Origin: Clostridiales bacterium
GTDB taxonomy: Bacteria; Bacillota; Clostridia; Oscillospirales; CAG-272
Reading direction: 5' to 3'
DNA: 13,493 nucleotides
Assembly (NCBI GenBank): GCA_018370615.1
Contig: JAGZAC010000013.1
Location: 1-13,493 of the forward strand
Positions within the stretch are counted from its first letter, which is position 1, and the number at the start of each line of letters is the position of its first letter. This document shows positions 6,741 to 13,493 of the stretch, piece by piece. The translations under genes were made by a program, and so were the position numbers. The notes under the pieces were generated by a model, which had not been told where the DNA came from, made no database searches, and was given only the letters and a program-made list of their open reading frames with translations.

Positions 6741-8195
6741 ATGCTGGGGAGGAAATGTGCCTGCTTGCTGCTGGCTGCCGGGTTTATACTGGGTCTTGGC
6801 AGCTGCAATGAGAAAACGTCCGGTGGACACACATATGATACGGCCGCGGACTTTCGAGAGGAAGAAGGGGAACTATTTTCGGATGTTCCCACCGGCAGTT
6901 ATGACGGGTATACCTTCACCATTCTCAATGCGCGCACCGGCTCCTCTGCTTCCCGTATGGATACGGAAACCCTGGAGGGGGACACCCTCAATACAGTCCT
7001 CTACCTGCGCAACAGCAATGTGGAGGAGCGGTTGAACATCACCATCGAAGAGGTACGGGACACGCCGGAAAATGTGCATGATATTGCGGTGGCCTCCGTC
7101 CTTGCAGATGAGGATACGTACGGCGCCGTGTGGAACAGTGCGTCCTATATGTCAGAGATGGCGGTATCTGGGTATTTGGTCACAGACAAATATCTCACAG
7201 AGATGAATTTGTCCAAGCCCTGGTGGAAAACGGATACCATAGAGGGAGCTGCTGTAGACGGCGCCCAGTTTCTCTTTTTTGGAGATATCCATTTGTCCTA
7301 CTATGACGCTCACAGTATGGTGGGAGTGAATATGAGCCTTTTGGAGGATTATGACGGACTGCCGGATCCCTATGCGCTGGTGGACAGTGGACATTGGACC
7401 CTAGACAACATGCTTGCGATGATGGATGCTGTAGATACGGATATGGATGGAAATGGAGAAATGACCTGGGAGGATCTGTACGGAACGGCACTGTCATCCT
7501 CTGACGCATTTTCTCTGCTGTACGGGGCCGGTGTGCGTATCAGCGAGCGGGACGACTCCGGCCTTCCGTTGCTTACCTGCAGTACCAGCGAGGCCTTTTA
7601 CAATGTATTTACAAAGCTTGCAGAGCAGCTGTACAGCAGAAATCCCTACGTGTATGACATTGAAGAAAACGCTGCAGACAACATGGGCAGTGTAAACATG
7701 TTCCTGGAGAGGCATACGCTGTTTTATATTACAGATGTGGGTTCTCTGGAGGATTTGCGGAATATGGACGATGAATTCGGCGTGCTCCCTATGCCGAAAG
7801 CAGCGGAATATCAGGAGGACTATATTTCCTATCTTCCCGGGGACGTGTCCGCGCTGGGGGTTCTAGTCACCGGCCGCAATCTACTGCGTACCGGTGTGAT
7901 TTTGGAAAACCTTGCGGCGGAGGGATACCGGCCCGGCGGACTGCGGGACTGCTATGTGGATTCGGTGCTTTCCTTCAAGTACGTGGACGATGAAAAATCC
8001 AGAGAAAATTTGTACCGTATAATTGATACCGGTACCATCGATCCCGCCGCCATATACAATTGGGGTGGTGTAGTAGATACGCTGCAGGATTTGGTGCACA
8101 GACCAGGGGTGTTTTCCTCCCGGCTTGCTTCTATTCAGCAGGCGGCAGAGGCGCAGATCCTAGATACGGTAGAGGCTGTGGACGAATACAGGTAA
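6741..8195 (+). CDS. Extracellular solute-binding-protein-like lipoprotein
   Basis: This 484-residue lipoprotein has a signal peptide ending in the lipobox LGSC (Cys22). The mature part reads like a family 1 extracellular solute-binding protein of the large clostridial type: an early GYTFTIL strand, NSNVEERLNITIEE, a Trp-rich central part (KPWWKTDTIEGA), WTLDNMLAMMDAVDTD, and a FGVLPMPKA segment. Residues 232-245 (DTDMDGNGEMTWED) look like an EF-hand/dockerin-type calcium loop, a feature seen in many such proteins. I chose ATG 6741 over in-frame upstream starts because it gives a proper lipoprotein signal; its ribosome site (GGGGGTG at 6729-6735) is weak. There is no permease or ATPase nearby; a two-component system follows after 32 bases, so a sensing role is possible. 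Ligand unknown. Confidence 0.82.
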   Translation: MLGRKCACLLLAAGFILGLGSCNEKTSGGHTYDTAADFREEEGELFSDVPTGSYDGYTFTILNARTGSSASRMDTETLEGDTLNTVLYLRNSNVEERLNITIEEVRDTPENVHDIAVASVLADEDTYGAVWNSASYMSEMAVSGYLVTDKYLTEMNLSKPWWKTDTIEGAAVDGAQFLFFGDIHLSYYDAHSMVGVNMSLLEDYDGLPDPYALVDSGHWTLDNMLAMMDAVDTDMDGNGEMTWEDLYGTALSSSDAFSLLYGAGVRISERDDSGLPLLTCSTSEAFYNVFTKLAEQLYSRNPYVYDIEENAADNMGSVNMFLERHTLFYITDVGSLEDLRNMDDEFGVLPMPKAAEYQEDYISYLPGDVSALGVLVTGRNLLRTGVILENLAAEGYRPGGLRDCYVDSVLSFKYVDDEKSRENLYRIIDTGTIDPAAIYNWGGVVDTLQDLVHRPGVFSSRLASIQQAAEAQILDTVEAVDEYR

Positions 8196-8227
8196 TTTAT
8201 ACAGAAAAAGAAAGCGGGGGATAAGCG

Positions 8228-8908
8228 GTGCGGGTTTTGATTGCCGAGGATGAACGGGATCTAAACCGAATTATTGCCCAGAAGCTGACAGAAGACGGCT
8301 ACAGTGTAGATACCTGCTATGATGGGAAAGAGGCCATCGACATTCTTTCTTATACCGACTATGATGCCGTGATTTTGGATATTATGATGCCTGGCGCAGA
8401 CGGGTTTGCCGTGCTGCGCAGCCTGCGCGACAAGGGAAAAACTACGCCGGTGCTGTTTCTCACTGCCAGGGATGGAGTGCGCGACCGGGTGCGGGGGTTA
8501 GACAGCGGCGCAAACGATTATATGGTGAAGCCCTTTTCCATGGAGGAGCTTGCTGCCCGGCTGCGGGCCATGACCCGGATTTCCTTTGGAGCTGCCAGCA
8601 GCGTTTTGTCTGTGGGGGATCTGACAATGGATACTGCGTCCCATACGGTGCAGCGGGGCGGTAAGGAAATTGCATTGTCTGCCAAGGAGTACGCTATGCT
8701 GGAATATTTGATGCACAATAAGGGCGTAGTGCTGTCCCGGGAAAAGATTGAAGACCATGTGTGGAATTTTGACTATGAAGGCGGCACCAACGTAGTGGAT
8801 GTATATATCCGTTATCTGCGCAAAAAGATTGACGATGGACAGGAGAAAAAGCTGATCCACACGGTGCGCGGCAGAGGCTATGTGCTGCGGGAGGAGACGG
8901 ACGGATGA
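8228..8908 (+). CDS. OmpR/PhoB-family response regulator
   Basis: This 226-residue DNA-binding regulator has an N-terminal receiver domain (about residues 1-115) and a C-terminal winged-helix domain (about 125-223). Receiver residues are complete: Glu7 and Asp8, the phosphoacceptor Asp51 in AVILDIMMPG, Thr79 and Lys101 in KPF. The output domain contains LSAKEYAMLEYLM, an arginine-rich recognition helix region (VVDVYIRYLRKKID) and the closing GRGYVL turn. Translation starts at GTG 8228, 6 bases after GGGGGA at 8216-8221. It overlaps the kinase gene by four bases (ATGA), so the pair is translationally coupled. The likely target is the PepSY gene downstream of the kinase, where direct repeats with 11-bp spacing occur. 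Confidence 0.95.
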   Translation: MRVLIAEDERDLNRIIAQKLTEDGYSVDTCYDGKEAIDILSYTDYDAVILDIMMPGADGFAVLRSLRDKGKTTPVLFLTARDGVRDRVRGLDSGANDYMVKPFSMEELAARLRAMTRISFGAASSVLSVGDLTMDTASHTVQRGGKEIALSAKEYAMLEYLMHNKGVVLSREKIEDHVWNFDYEGGTNVVDVYIRYLRKKIDDGQEKKLIHTVRGRGYVLREETDG

Positions 8909-10308
8909 AAAACTGGTCCATACGGGCAAAGATCACCCTGTGGTTTGCTGCGATTCTTTTGGTGATGGTGAGTATTGCTATTTTTACAGTGCTTTTTGTC
9001 AGCAATCAGGTGATTCAGAAGACCATCCGGGACGGTTTGGTGAACACGGTAGAGCGCAATGTGGACGAAATCGAGTTTTATGCAAATCTGGAGGAGCTGC
9101 AGGCAACGCCGGATGTGAACCATTTCCTAAGCTATGCGGGCGGCTTTCTTAAAATAGACGACGATTTTTTGGACGAGGTCAACGAGGTGTATACTGCACT
9201 GTACCAAAGCAGCGGCGGCCTGCTGTATGGTGAGGACCCCGTTGCTGGGGCGCTGGCTCAGCTGCGGTTTATCGACGGACAAATTCAGAGCGTCAAGATA
9301 AACGGCCTGACATACTATGTCTTTGACAGAGAATTGTCAAGACAAGGACTGGAGCATCTCTGGCTCCGGGGTGTGGTGGCGGAAACCCAGGGCTCTCAGC
9401 AGATGTCCGACATATCTCATTTGTCCCTGGTCGTTTTGCCGTCGCTGCTTCTTCTGGCTTTGATTGGAGGATATGTCATTGCGGGCAGAATGCTGCGTCC
9501 GGTGCAGAAAATTTCTGATGCTGCCGCAAAAATCGAAAGCGGCGGGGACTTAAAAGAGCGAATCCAGCTGGGTCCAGGAAAGGATGAACTGCATCAGCTG
9601 GCGGACCGCTTCAACGAGATGTTTTCCAGGCTAGATAAGGCCTTTGAAACGCAGCGGCAGTTTACCTCCGACGCTTCTCATGAATTGCGCACCCCGGCTG
9701 CAGTTATTCTAGCCCAGTGCGAGCTTTCTTTGGAGGCTGAGCGGACGCCGAAGGAATATGAGGATGCTCTGCGCGTCATTCAGCGGCAGGGAAAAAAGAT
9801 GTCGAAGCTAATCGGCAATATGCTGGATTTTACCCGGCTGGAGCAGCAGTCGGAAATCTATGCCCGGGAGGATGTGGATTTGTCAAAGCTGGTGTCTGAT
9901 TTGTGTGAAGACATGGCCCTCATCGGAGAACGGGGCATTCGCCTGGAGCATGCGGAAGAACCACAGCTTCACTTTTATGGAAATCGGGAGCTTTTGAGCC
10001 GTCTGTTGACCAATCTAATCAGCAATGCCTACCGTTACGGAAAGGAAAACGGACACATCTGGGTGAGGTTGAAGGCTGAGGAAGGGGAAATTGTCCTGTC
10101 CGTTACAGATGACGGAATCGGTATTCCGGAGGCGGAGCAGGAAAAAATATTTCAGCGATTTTATCAGGTGGACAGCTCCAGAACGGATGCGGGGATTGGA
10201 CTTGGACTGTCCATGGCCCGGAAAATCGCGCGGTTTCACGGTGGCACGCTTACTGTAAATAGCGGAGGGGGAAAGACAGTTTTCACCCTTCGGCTGCCTT
10301 TGTCATAA
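8905..10308 (+). CDS. Membrane sensor histidine kinase (HAMP, HisKA, HATPase)
   Basis: This 467-residue sensor kinase is the cognate partner of the overlapping regulator gene. It has transmembrane segments at about residues 10-32 and 174-196, enclosing a roughly 140-residue extracytoplasmic sensing region with no domain I recognise. A HAMP linker (about 196-250) follows, starting RMLRPVQKISDAAAKI. The H-box FTSDASHELRTPAAV carries His259. The ATPase domain has the N-box Asn374, G1 TDDGIGIP at 401-408, the F-box FQRFYQVD, and G2 GIGLGLSMA. All catalytic motifs are intact. Sequence style matches the BaeS/VanS-like group of Gram-positive kinases. The stimulus is unknown; the upstream solute-binding lipoprotein and downstream PepSY protein are candidate co-sensors. 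Confidence 0.95.
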   Translation: MKNWSIRAKITLWFAAILLVMVSIAIFTVLFVSNQVIQKTIRDGLVNTVERNVDEIEFYANLEELQATPDVNHFLSYAGGFLKIDDDFLDEVNEVYTALYQSSGGLLYGEDPVAGALAQLRFIDGQIQSVKINGLTYYVFDRELSRQGLEHLWLRGVVAETQGSQQMSDISHLSLVVLPSLLLLALIGGYVIAGRMLRPVQKISDAAAKIESGGDLKERIQLGPGKDELHQLADRFNEMFSRLDKAFETQRQFTSDASHELRTPAAVILAQCELSLEAERTPKEYEDALRVIQRQGKKMSKLIGNMLDFTRLEQQSEIYAREDVDLSKLVSDLCEDMALIGERGIRLEHAEEPQLHFYGNRELLSRLLTNLISNAYRYGKENGHIWVRLKAEEGEIVLSVTDDGIGIPEAEQEKIFQRFYQVDSSRTDAGIGLGLSMARKIARFHGGTLTVNSGGGKTVFTLRLPLS

Positions 10309-10321
10309 AAAATTTTTTCTC

Positions 10322-10352
10322 TAATGTTATTTTAATGTTTCTCCAGTATCCT
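10322..10352 (+). promoter_or_regulatory. Putative response-regulator binding site and promoter of the PepSY gene
   Basis: TAATGTT occurs at 10322-10328 and again at 10333-10339, a start-to-start spacing of exactly 11 bp, the one-turn direct-repeat geometry typical of OmpR/PhoB-family sites. A weak -10, TATCCT at 10347-10352, begins 7 bases after the second half-site and has no good -35. This is what an activator-dependent promoter would look like. That it is bound by the adjacent regulator is inference. Confidence 0.5.
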
Positions 10353-10384
10353 TATGGCAGATGATACGAAAGGAGTGTCAGACA

Positions 10385-11263
10385 ATGAAAATGAAAAAAT
10401 TTTTTGATACCCCGCTGAAGGCTGTGGCATCTGTTGCCTGCATCCTTGCAGTTCTTGCAATTTTGGGAGTGGGAACAGCTTTTGCTGTCAGCGCTGTGGC
10501 GGAAAATACCTCTATTGGCGTACGGGGCGCACAGGACGCCGCTTTCGCCGACGCCGGAGTAGACCCGACGAATGTGGTTCTCTCCCGAACCGAATTTGAA
10601 TTTGAACGGGGCCACTTTGTATATGAAGTGGATTTCACCGCAGACGGTATGGATTATGAATATCTGGTGCGTGCGTCCGATGGGACCATTATTAACAGAG
10701 AATCAGAACCGTCGGATATAATCGGAAATACTTCGGGAACCTCCGGAGGAACTACTACGGATGCACCGGTTACGACACAGCCTGCCGCGTCGGATACATC
10801 CTCTTCTGCTCAAATCAGTCTGGACGAGGCGAAGGAAATCGCCCTGACTGACGCCGGCATGGACGGACAGCAGAATGCGGTGGAGTTTATCAAGGAAAAA
10901 CAGGACTGGGACGACGGCAGGGCGGTCTATGACCTTGAGTTTGTTGTAGCTGCGCAAAACAGTGTATACGATTATGAAGTGGACGCATCCACCGGGGCAG
11001 TACTGAGCAAAAGCGTAGAAAGTGTGCAGGCTGGTGGGGCTTCCGGTACTGACGGATCGCTGCTCAGCCTGGATGCGGCAAAGGAAGCTGCCGTAAGCCA
11101 CGCGGGCCTGTCCATGTCCGATGTAAGCTTTTCCAAAGCGAAGCTGGAGCGTGATGACGGACGCACTGTATATGAGATAGAGTTTTACCAGGGCTATGTG
11201 GAATATGATTATACCATTGACGCCACAACGGGAGCTATCTTGGAATATGATATGGATCGATAA
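10385..11263 (+). CDS. Secreted or membrane-anchored protein with three PepSY-like domains
   Basis: This 292-residue protein begins with a short basic stretch and a hydrophobic segment (residues 14-36) that may be a signal peptide cleaved after AVA at 37-39 or an uncleaved anchor. Three PepSY-like repeats follow, at about 44-105, 145-210 and 227-290. Each has a helix such as LDEAKEIALTDAG, then RxVYEIEF-like strands, then a YEVDASTGAVL-like hairpin. A Gly/Ser/Thr-rich linker (about 110-143) separates the first from the others. PepSY domains are thought to modulate proteases or act as extracytoplasmic regulators. The ATG at 10385 has AAAGGAG at 10369-10375; an in-frame ATG at 10361 has no such site. 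It follows the two-component genes, is probably controlled by them, and is closed by a terminator. Confidence 0.88.
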   Translation: MKMKKFFDTPLKAVASVACILAVLAILGVGTAFAVSAVAENTSIGVRGAQDAAFADAGVDPTNVVLSRTEFEFERGHFVYEVDFTADGMDYEYLVRASDGTIINRESEPSDIIGNTSGTSGGTTTDAPVTTQPAASDTSSSAQISLDEAKEIALTDAGMDGQQNAVEFIKEKQDWDDGRAVYDLEFVVAAQNSVYDYEVDASTGAVLSKSVESVQAGGASGTDGSLLSLDAAKEAAVSHAGLSMSDVSFSKAKLERDDGRTVYEIEFYQGYVEYDYTIDATTGAILEYDMDR

Positions 11264-11271
11264 GTGAAAAG

Positions 11272-11314
11272 AAAAAAGCGGGTATTTGGTTTCGCACCGA
11301 ATACCCGCTTTTTT
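11272..11314 (+). terminator. Rho-independent terminator after the PepSY gene
   Basis: GCGGGTATTTGGT at 11278-11290 pairs with ACCGAATACCCGC at 11296-11308 (13 bp with one G-T wobble) around a TTCGC loop. It is followed by six T and preceded by six A, so the structure could also act on the opposite strand. It begins 8 bases after the stop codon. Confidence 0.93.
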
Positions 11315-11319
11315 GCCCA

Positions 11320-11350
11320 TTGAGAAAGCAAAGCAAATCTATGGTATAAT
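11320..11350 (+). promoter_or_regulatory. Promoter of the sigma factor operon
   Basis: TATAAT at 11345-11350 is a perfect -10 and is extended by TGG just upstream. TTGAGA at 11320-11325 matches the -35 at five of six bases, though the spacer of 19 is long. The extended -10 makes up for this. It looks like a primary sigma (SigA) promoter and leaves an 85-base leader before the ATG at 11436. Confidence 0.75.
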
Positions 11351-11435
11351 TTATAAAAAAGTTTGTTGCTGCATGTAGTATTTGAAGAAAAAACCGTAGT
11401 ATATAGATGAAGCCGGAAAGGAGGCGGTGCGGAAC

Positions 11436-11993
11436 ATGGAGGATGAAAAAATCATTGCATTGTTTTTCCAGCGTTCAGAACAAGCCATACGGGAGCTGGA
11501 CATAAAATACGGCAAGGTGTTTCATAAGCTCTCATACAATATTGTAAACGACAGGCAGGACGCAGAGGAATGCGTCAGCGACGCTTATTTGGGCGCATGG
11601 AATGCCATTCCCCCAGAGAAGCCGAACCCGCTGCTGACATATGTCTGCAAAATTGTTCGCAATCTTTCACTGAAGCTCTATAACAGAAAGACAGCTGCCA
11701 AGCGAAACAGCATTTACACCATTGCTGTACAGGAAATAGAAGACTGCTTGTCGGACAGGAATACAGTAGAGGATGAGATGGAGCCCAAGGAGCTTGCCCG
11801 TATCATCGAAAGCTTTTTAGATACGCTGAGCGTGGAAAACCGCGTCATTTTCATGCGTCGCTATTGGTTCTCTGACAGCTATAAGGATATAGCTCGGCGC
11901 GTAGGGCTTACCGAGAAAAACATATCCGTTCGGCTGTCCCGCATTCGTCGGAAGATGAAGGAATATTTGATGGAGAAAGAGGTATTTGTATGA
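11436..11993 (+). CDS. Sigma-70 family RNA polymerase sigma factor (ECF-like)
   Basis: This 185-residue protein contains only the two regions that define ECF-type sigma factors. Region 2 (about residues 8-85) includes the -10 recognition helix DAEECVSDAYLGAWNAIPP. Region 4 (about 122-180) has the helix-turn-helix SYKDIARRVGLTEKNISVRL and the basic tail RIRRKMKEYL. An acidic linker (101-117) joins them. I chose ATG 11436 over the in-frame GTG at 11427 because AAAGGAGG at 11417-11424 is too close to the GTG. The stop overlaps the next start in ATGA, coupling it to its probable anti-sigma protein. The promoter upstream looks SigA-dependent; I saw no clear ECF-type promoter in the window that would define its target set. 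Confidence 0.9.
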   Translation: MEDEKIIALFFQRSEQAIRELDIKYGKVFHKLSYNIVNDRQDAEECVSDAYLGAWNAIPPEKPNPLLTYVCKIVRNLSLKLYNRKTAAKRNSIYTIAVQEIEDCLSDRNTVEDEMEPKELARIIESFLDTLSVENRVIFMRRYWFSDSYKDIARRVGLTEKNISVRLSRIRRKMKEYLMEKEVFV

Positions 11994-12937
11994 ATGCAGA
12001 AAATTTTTTTGATGCGATGGGCCAAATCGACAGCAAGTATATTGAAGAAGCGGTCCATTATAAGGCAGGGAAAAAGAAAGGATGGATGAGGTGGTGCGCT
12101 GCGGCTGCGTGCCTGTGCCTTGTTGTGGGAGGCGTTCTTTTGTGGAAGCGTCTGCCGTCTTTGCATTCAAAAAGTGAAATAATACAAGATCCGCAAATGA
12201 ATGAAGCAGCAATGGGACAGGATGGGGTGACAATTCCCCCGGCGCAGTTTTCTCTGGAATTAATATCGGACCCCGCGGTACAGTCGGATATGATAGGATT
12301 TTTCATCTATCAGGGACGGACGTATGTGCAGTATGGAGAATGGCTGGAGGACAACGGGATGATTGTAGGAGAGTATCTTGGCACAGCAACGGGGCTGATT
12401 GACGAATGGACGCCCAGCGACGGTTATGTGGAGCTGGCGGGCAGCGTCAGCGGGGATTTTTATTCGGTACAAGGTTATGACCCGGCGTTCATATTGTGCA
12501 TGCAATTGGATGACGGCCGAATATGCACCTATATCTGCAATACCGGCATCACCCTTCAGTATGGCTCCGAGTTGTATGAGGACCGGTTGCATCTTTCTGA
12601 AAACTACATCTCTGTACAATATGAAAGCCGCAAATCCTGGTATTTTTCAGACCAAAAAATTTACACTTTGGACACAGCTGGAACAGAAGTCTTAAACAGC
12701 TTTATCAGCGCGCTGAACGCCGCAGAGTTTATGCTGTCCGATGACATTCCCCTGGACGAGGAGGATTCAATATATGATAAGGAAATTTACCACATGTATT
12801 TCCAAATGCAAAACGGCATGACGGTGGAACTCCGCTTATTTGAGGGGGGATATGTCTCCTTCCAGGGTATTCGCGATGTTTGTGTGCAAATACCAGAGGA
12901 AACATTTGCGTCGCTTGTCAGCCTATTTGAAAACTAA
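11990..12937 (+). CDS. Single-pass membrane protein, probable anti-sigma/sensor partner of the sigma factor
   Basis: This 315-residue protein has a short cytoplasmic N-terminus (residues 1-32) beginning MNAENFFDAMGQIDSKYIEEAV, one membrane segment at about 33-52, and a large extracytoplasmic domain of about 260 residues. The N-terminal IDSKYIEEA motif followed by basic residues and WMRWCAAAACLCL is a layout I recall from proteins encoded directly after ECF-like sigma factors in gut Clostridia. It lacks the His-x3-Cys-x2-Cys zinc motif of classical anti-sigma factors. The outer domain is rich in strands and has no enzyme motif I recognise. The ATGA overlap with the sigma gene and the membrane topology make an anti-sigma or signal-sensing role the best guess, not proven. 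Confidence 0.75.
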   Translation: MNAENFFDAMGQIDSKYIEEAVHYKAGKKKGWMRWCAAAACLCLVVGGVLLWKRLPSLHSKSEIIQDPQMNEAAMGQDGVTIPPAQFSLELISDPAVQSDMIGFFIYQGRTYVQYGEWLEDNGMIVGEYLGTATGLIDEWTPSDGYVELAGSVSGDFYSVQGYDPAFILCMQLDDGRICTYICNTGITLQYGSELYEDRLHLSENYISVQYESRKSWYFSDQKIYTLDTAGTEVLNSFISALNAAEFMLSDDIPLDEEDSIYDKEIYHMYFQMQNGMTVELRLFEGGYVSFQGIRDVCVQIPEETFASLVSLFEN

Positions 12938-12950
12938 AGATTGCCAAAGC

Positions 12951-12989
12951 AAAGAGCGCAGCTGTTTTGCATTCAGCTGCGCTCTTTTT
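12951..12989 (+). terminator. Terminator after the sigma/anti-sigma operon, shared with a convergent gene
   Basis: AAAGAGCGCAGCTG at 12951-12964 pairs perfectly over 14 bp with CAGCTGCGCTCTTT at 12974-12987, loop TTTTGCATT, and the T run extends to 12989. It begins 13 bases after the stop of the membrane protein. The T-rich side favours the plus strand; in the other direction the tail is less uniform. The right arm also encodes the last residues of the convergent minus-strand gene. Confidence 0.92.
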
Positions 12990-13493
12990 CCGTGTGCGTT
13001 TTCTTTTCCCGATTGTACCGCGCTACTGCAGATAAATATCCTTCCATTTTTTCGGAAGGTTCAATTATCAGCTTTATATCGCCCATGTCCCGGCTTTTAA
13101 ATACCAGCATACACTGGTGAGCGCCCACCATATTCTGAAGGTAACGATAAGTCTTTGCTTTTTTATATTGACTGGTGATATTTCTGCGGTCTCTGCGCCG
13201 ATCCGGCAGCGGAATACAGGATACCAGCGTTCCCAGGGACAAAACGCATTCTGCGGAAAATATTCGGCTTCCCTGGGCCTTTTCTACCACAAAGTCCAGC
13301 TTGTCCGGCGGCAGGCGCAGCGCGCTGCCGCCTTTTTCCCCATTCGCTTCGGCTACTGTTTCCTCTGCATCTGACTGGGCTTTTTTTCCCGGACGCACGA
13401 TATAGCGAATTCGGGAAAATTTATACCGGACCAATATGTAGATCATAGCGCAGAAAAACAGCAGTCCCAACCCCTGGAGAAATCCTCTTCCTG
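12973..13493 (-). CDS. Membrane-anchored protein of unknown function (5' end beyond window)
   Basis: The minus-strand frame is open from the right edge, reading GRGFLQGLGLLFFCAMIYILV at the visible start, so the true start lies outside. At least 172 residues are visible. There is one hydrophobic segment near the start, then a basic stretch (RYKFSRIRYIVRPGKK), an acidic/Gly-rich linker, and a C-terminal domain. That domain includes FVVEKAQGSRIFSAECVLSLGTLVSCIPLP, TYRYLQNMVGAHQCMLVF and IKLIIEPSEKMEGYLSAV. I recall similar unannotated clostridial proteins in which this domain looks strand-rich and PH-like, but I cannot name a family. Its last codons lie inside the stem of the convergent terminator. 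No function assigned. Confidence 0.75.
   Translation of the reverse strand, partial: GRGFLQGLGLLFFCAMIYILVRYKFSRIRYIVRPGKKAQSDAEETVAEANGEKGGSALRLPPDKLDFVVEKAQGSRIFSAECVLSLGTLVSCIPLPDRRRDRRNITSQYKKAKTYRYLQNMVGAHQCMLVFKSRDMGDIKLIIEPSEKMEGYLSAVARYNREKKTHTEKERS

Noticed and set aside
10306..10318. A-run followed by T-run directly after the kinase stop codon considered as a terminator.
   Set aside because: It has no GC stem or loop; it is more likely an A/T-rich upstream element of the PepSY promoter.
12840..13100. Plus-strand 86-codon frame across the terminator.
   Set aside because: It runs out of frame through the end of the membrane protein gene and across the terminator hairpin, with no motif or ribosome site.

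Overview
The window looks like a chromosomal segment of a Gram-positive, low-to-mid GC Firmicute of the class Clostridia, probably a gut Oscillospiraceae/Lachnospiraceae-type bacterium. This is inferred from strong purine-rich Shine-Dalgarno sites, lipobox-type lipoproteins, a DUF3842-YwlG pair, a VanRS/OmpR-type two-component system with a PepSY protein, and a sigma factor with a small membrane partner. No rRNA, tRNA, CRISPR array, transposase or phage gene was seen.

Layout. (1) 1-990: end of a housekeeping-like pair, a DUF3842 protein (its start is at or just before the window edge) overlapping a YwlG/UPF0340 protein. (2) 991-1443: non-coding. It carries two tandem copies of a composite palindromic element (about 1076-1233 and 1242-1387) whose hairpin arms differ by compensatory changes. 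(3) 1444-10308: seven same-strand genes with gaps of at most 33 nt or with overlaps. They encode an AlgI/DltB-like membrane O-acyltransferase, a DHHW (AlgJ/AlgX/DltD-like) SGNH-type membrane protein, a small lipoprotein, a divergent type IIA topoisomerase B subunit, a solute-binding-protein-like lipoprotein, an OmpR-family response regulator and its sensor kinase. (4) 10385-11263: a secreted or membrane-anchored protein with three PepSY-like repeats. It is preceded by two TAATGTT half-sites exactly 11 bp apart and followed by a strong terminator. (5) 11320-12937: an independent promoter, an ECF-like sigma factor and an overlapping single-pass membrane protein that is probably its anti-sigma partner, closed by a terminator. 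(6) 12973-13493: a convergent minus-strand membrane-anchored protein of unknown function, cut by the right edge.

How the parts may work together (inference). The acyltransferase and DHHW protein would O-acetylate a cell-surface polymer. The solute-binding lipoprotein, kinase and regulator would sense something outside the cell, and the regulator probably controls the PepSY gene. The topoisomerase-like gene is out of place: it sits in the middle of envelope genes with no A-subunit gene beside it. The most unusual features are this lone topoisomerase B subunit, the covarying tandem palindromes, and the solute-binding lipoprotein joined to a two-component system without any permease.
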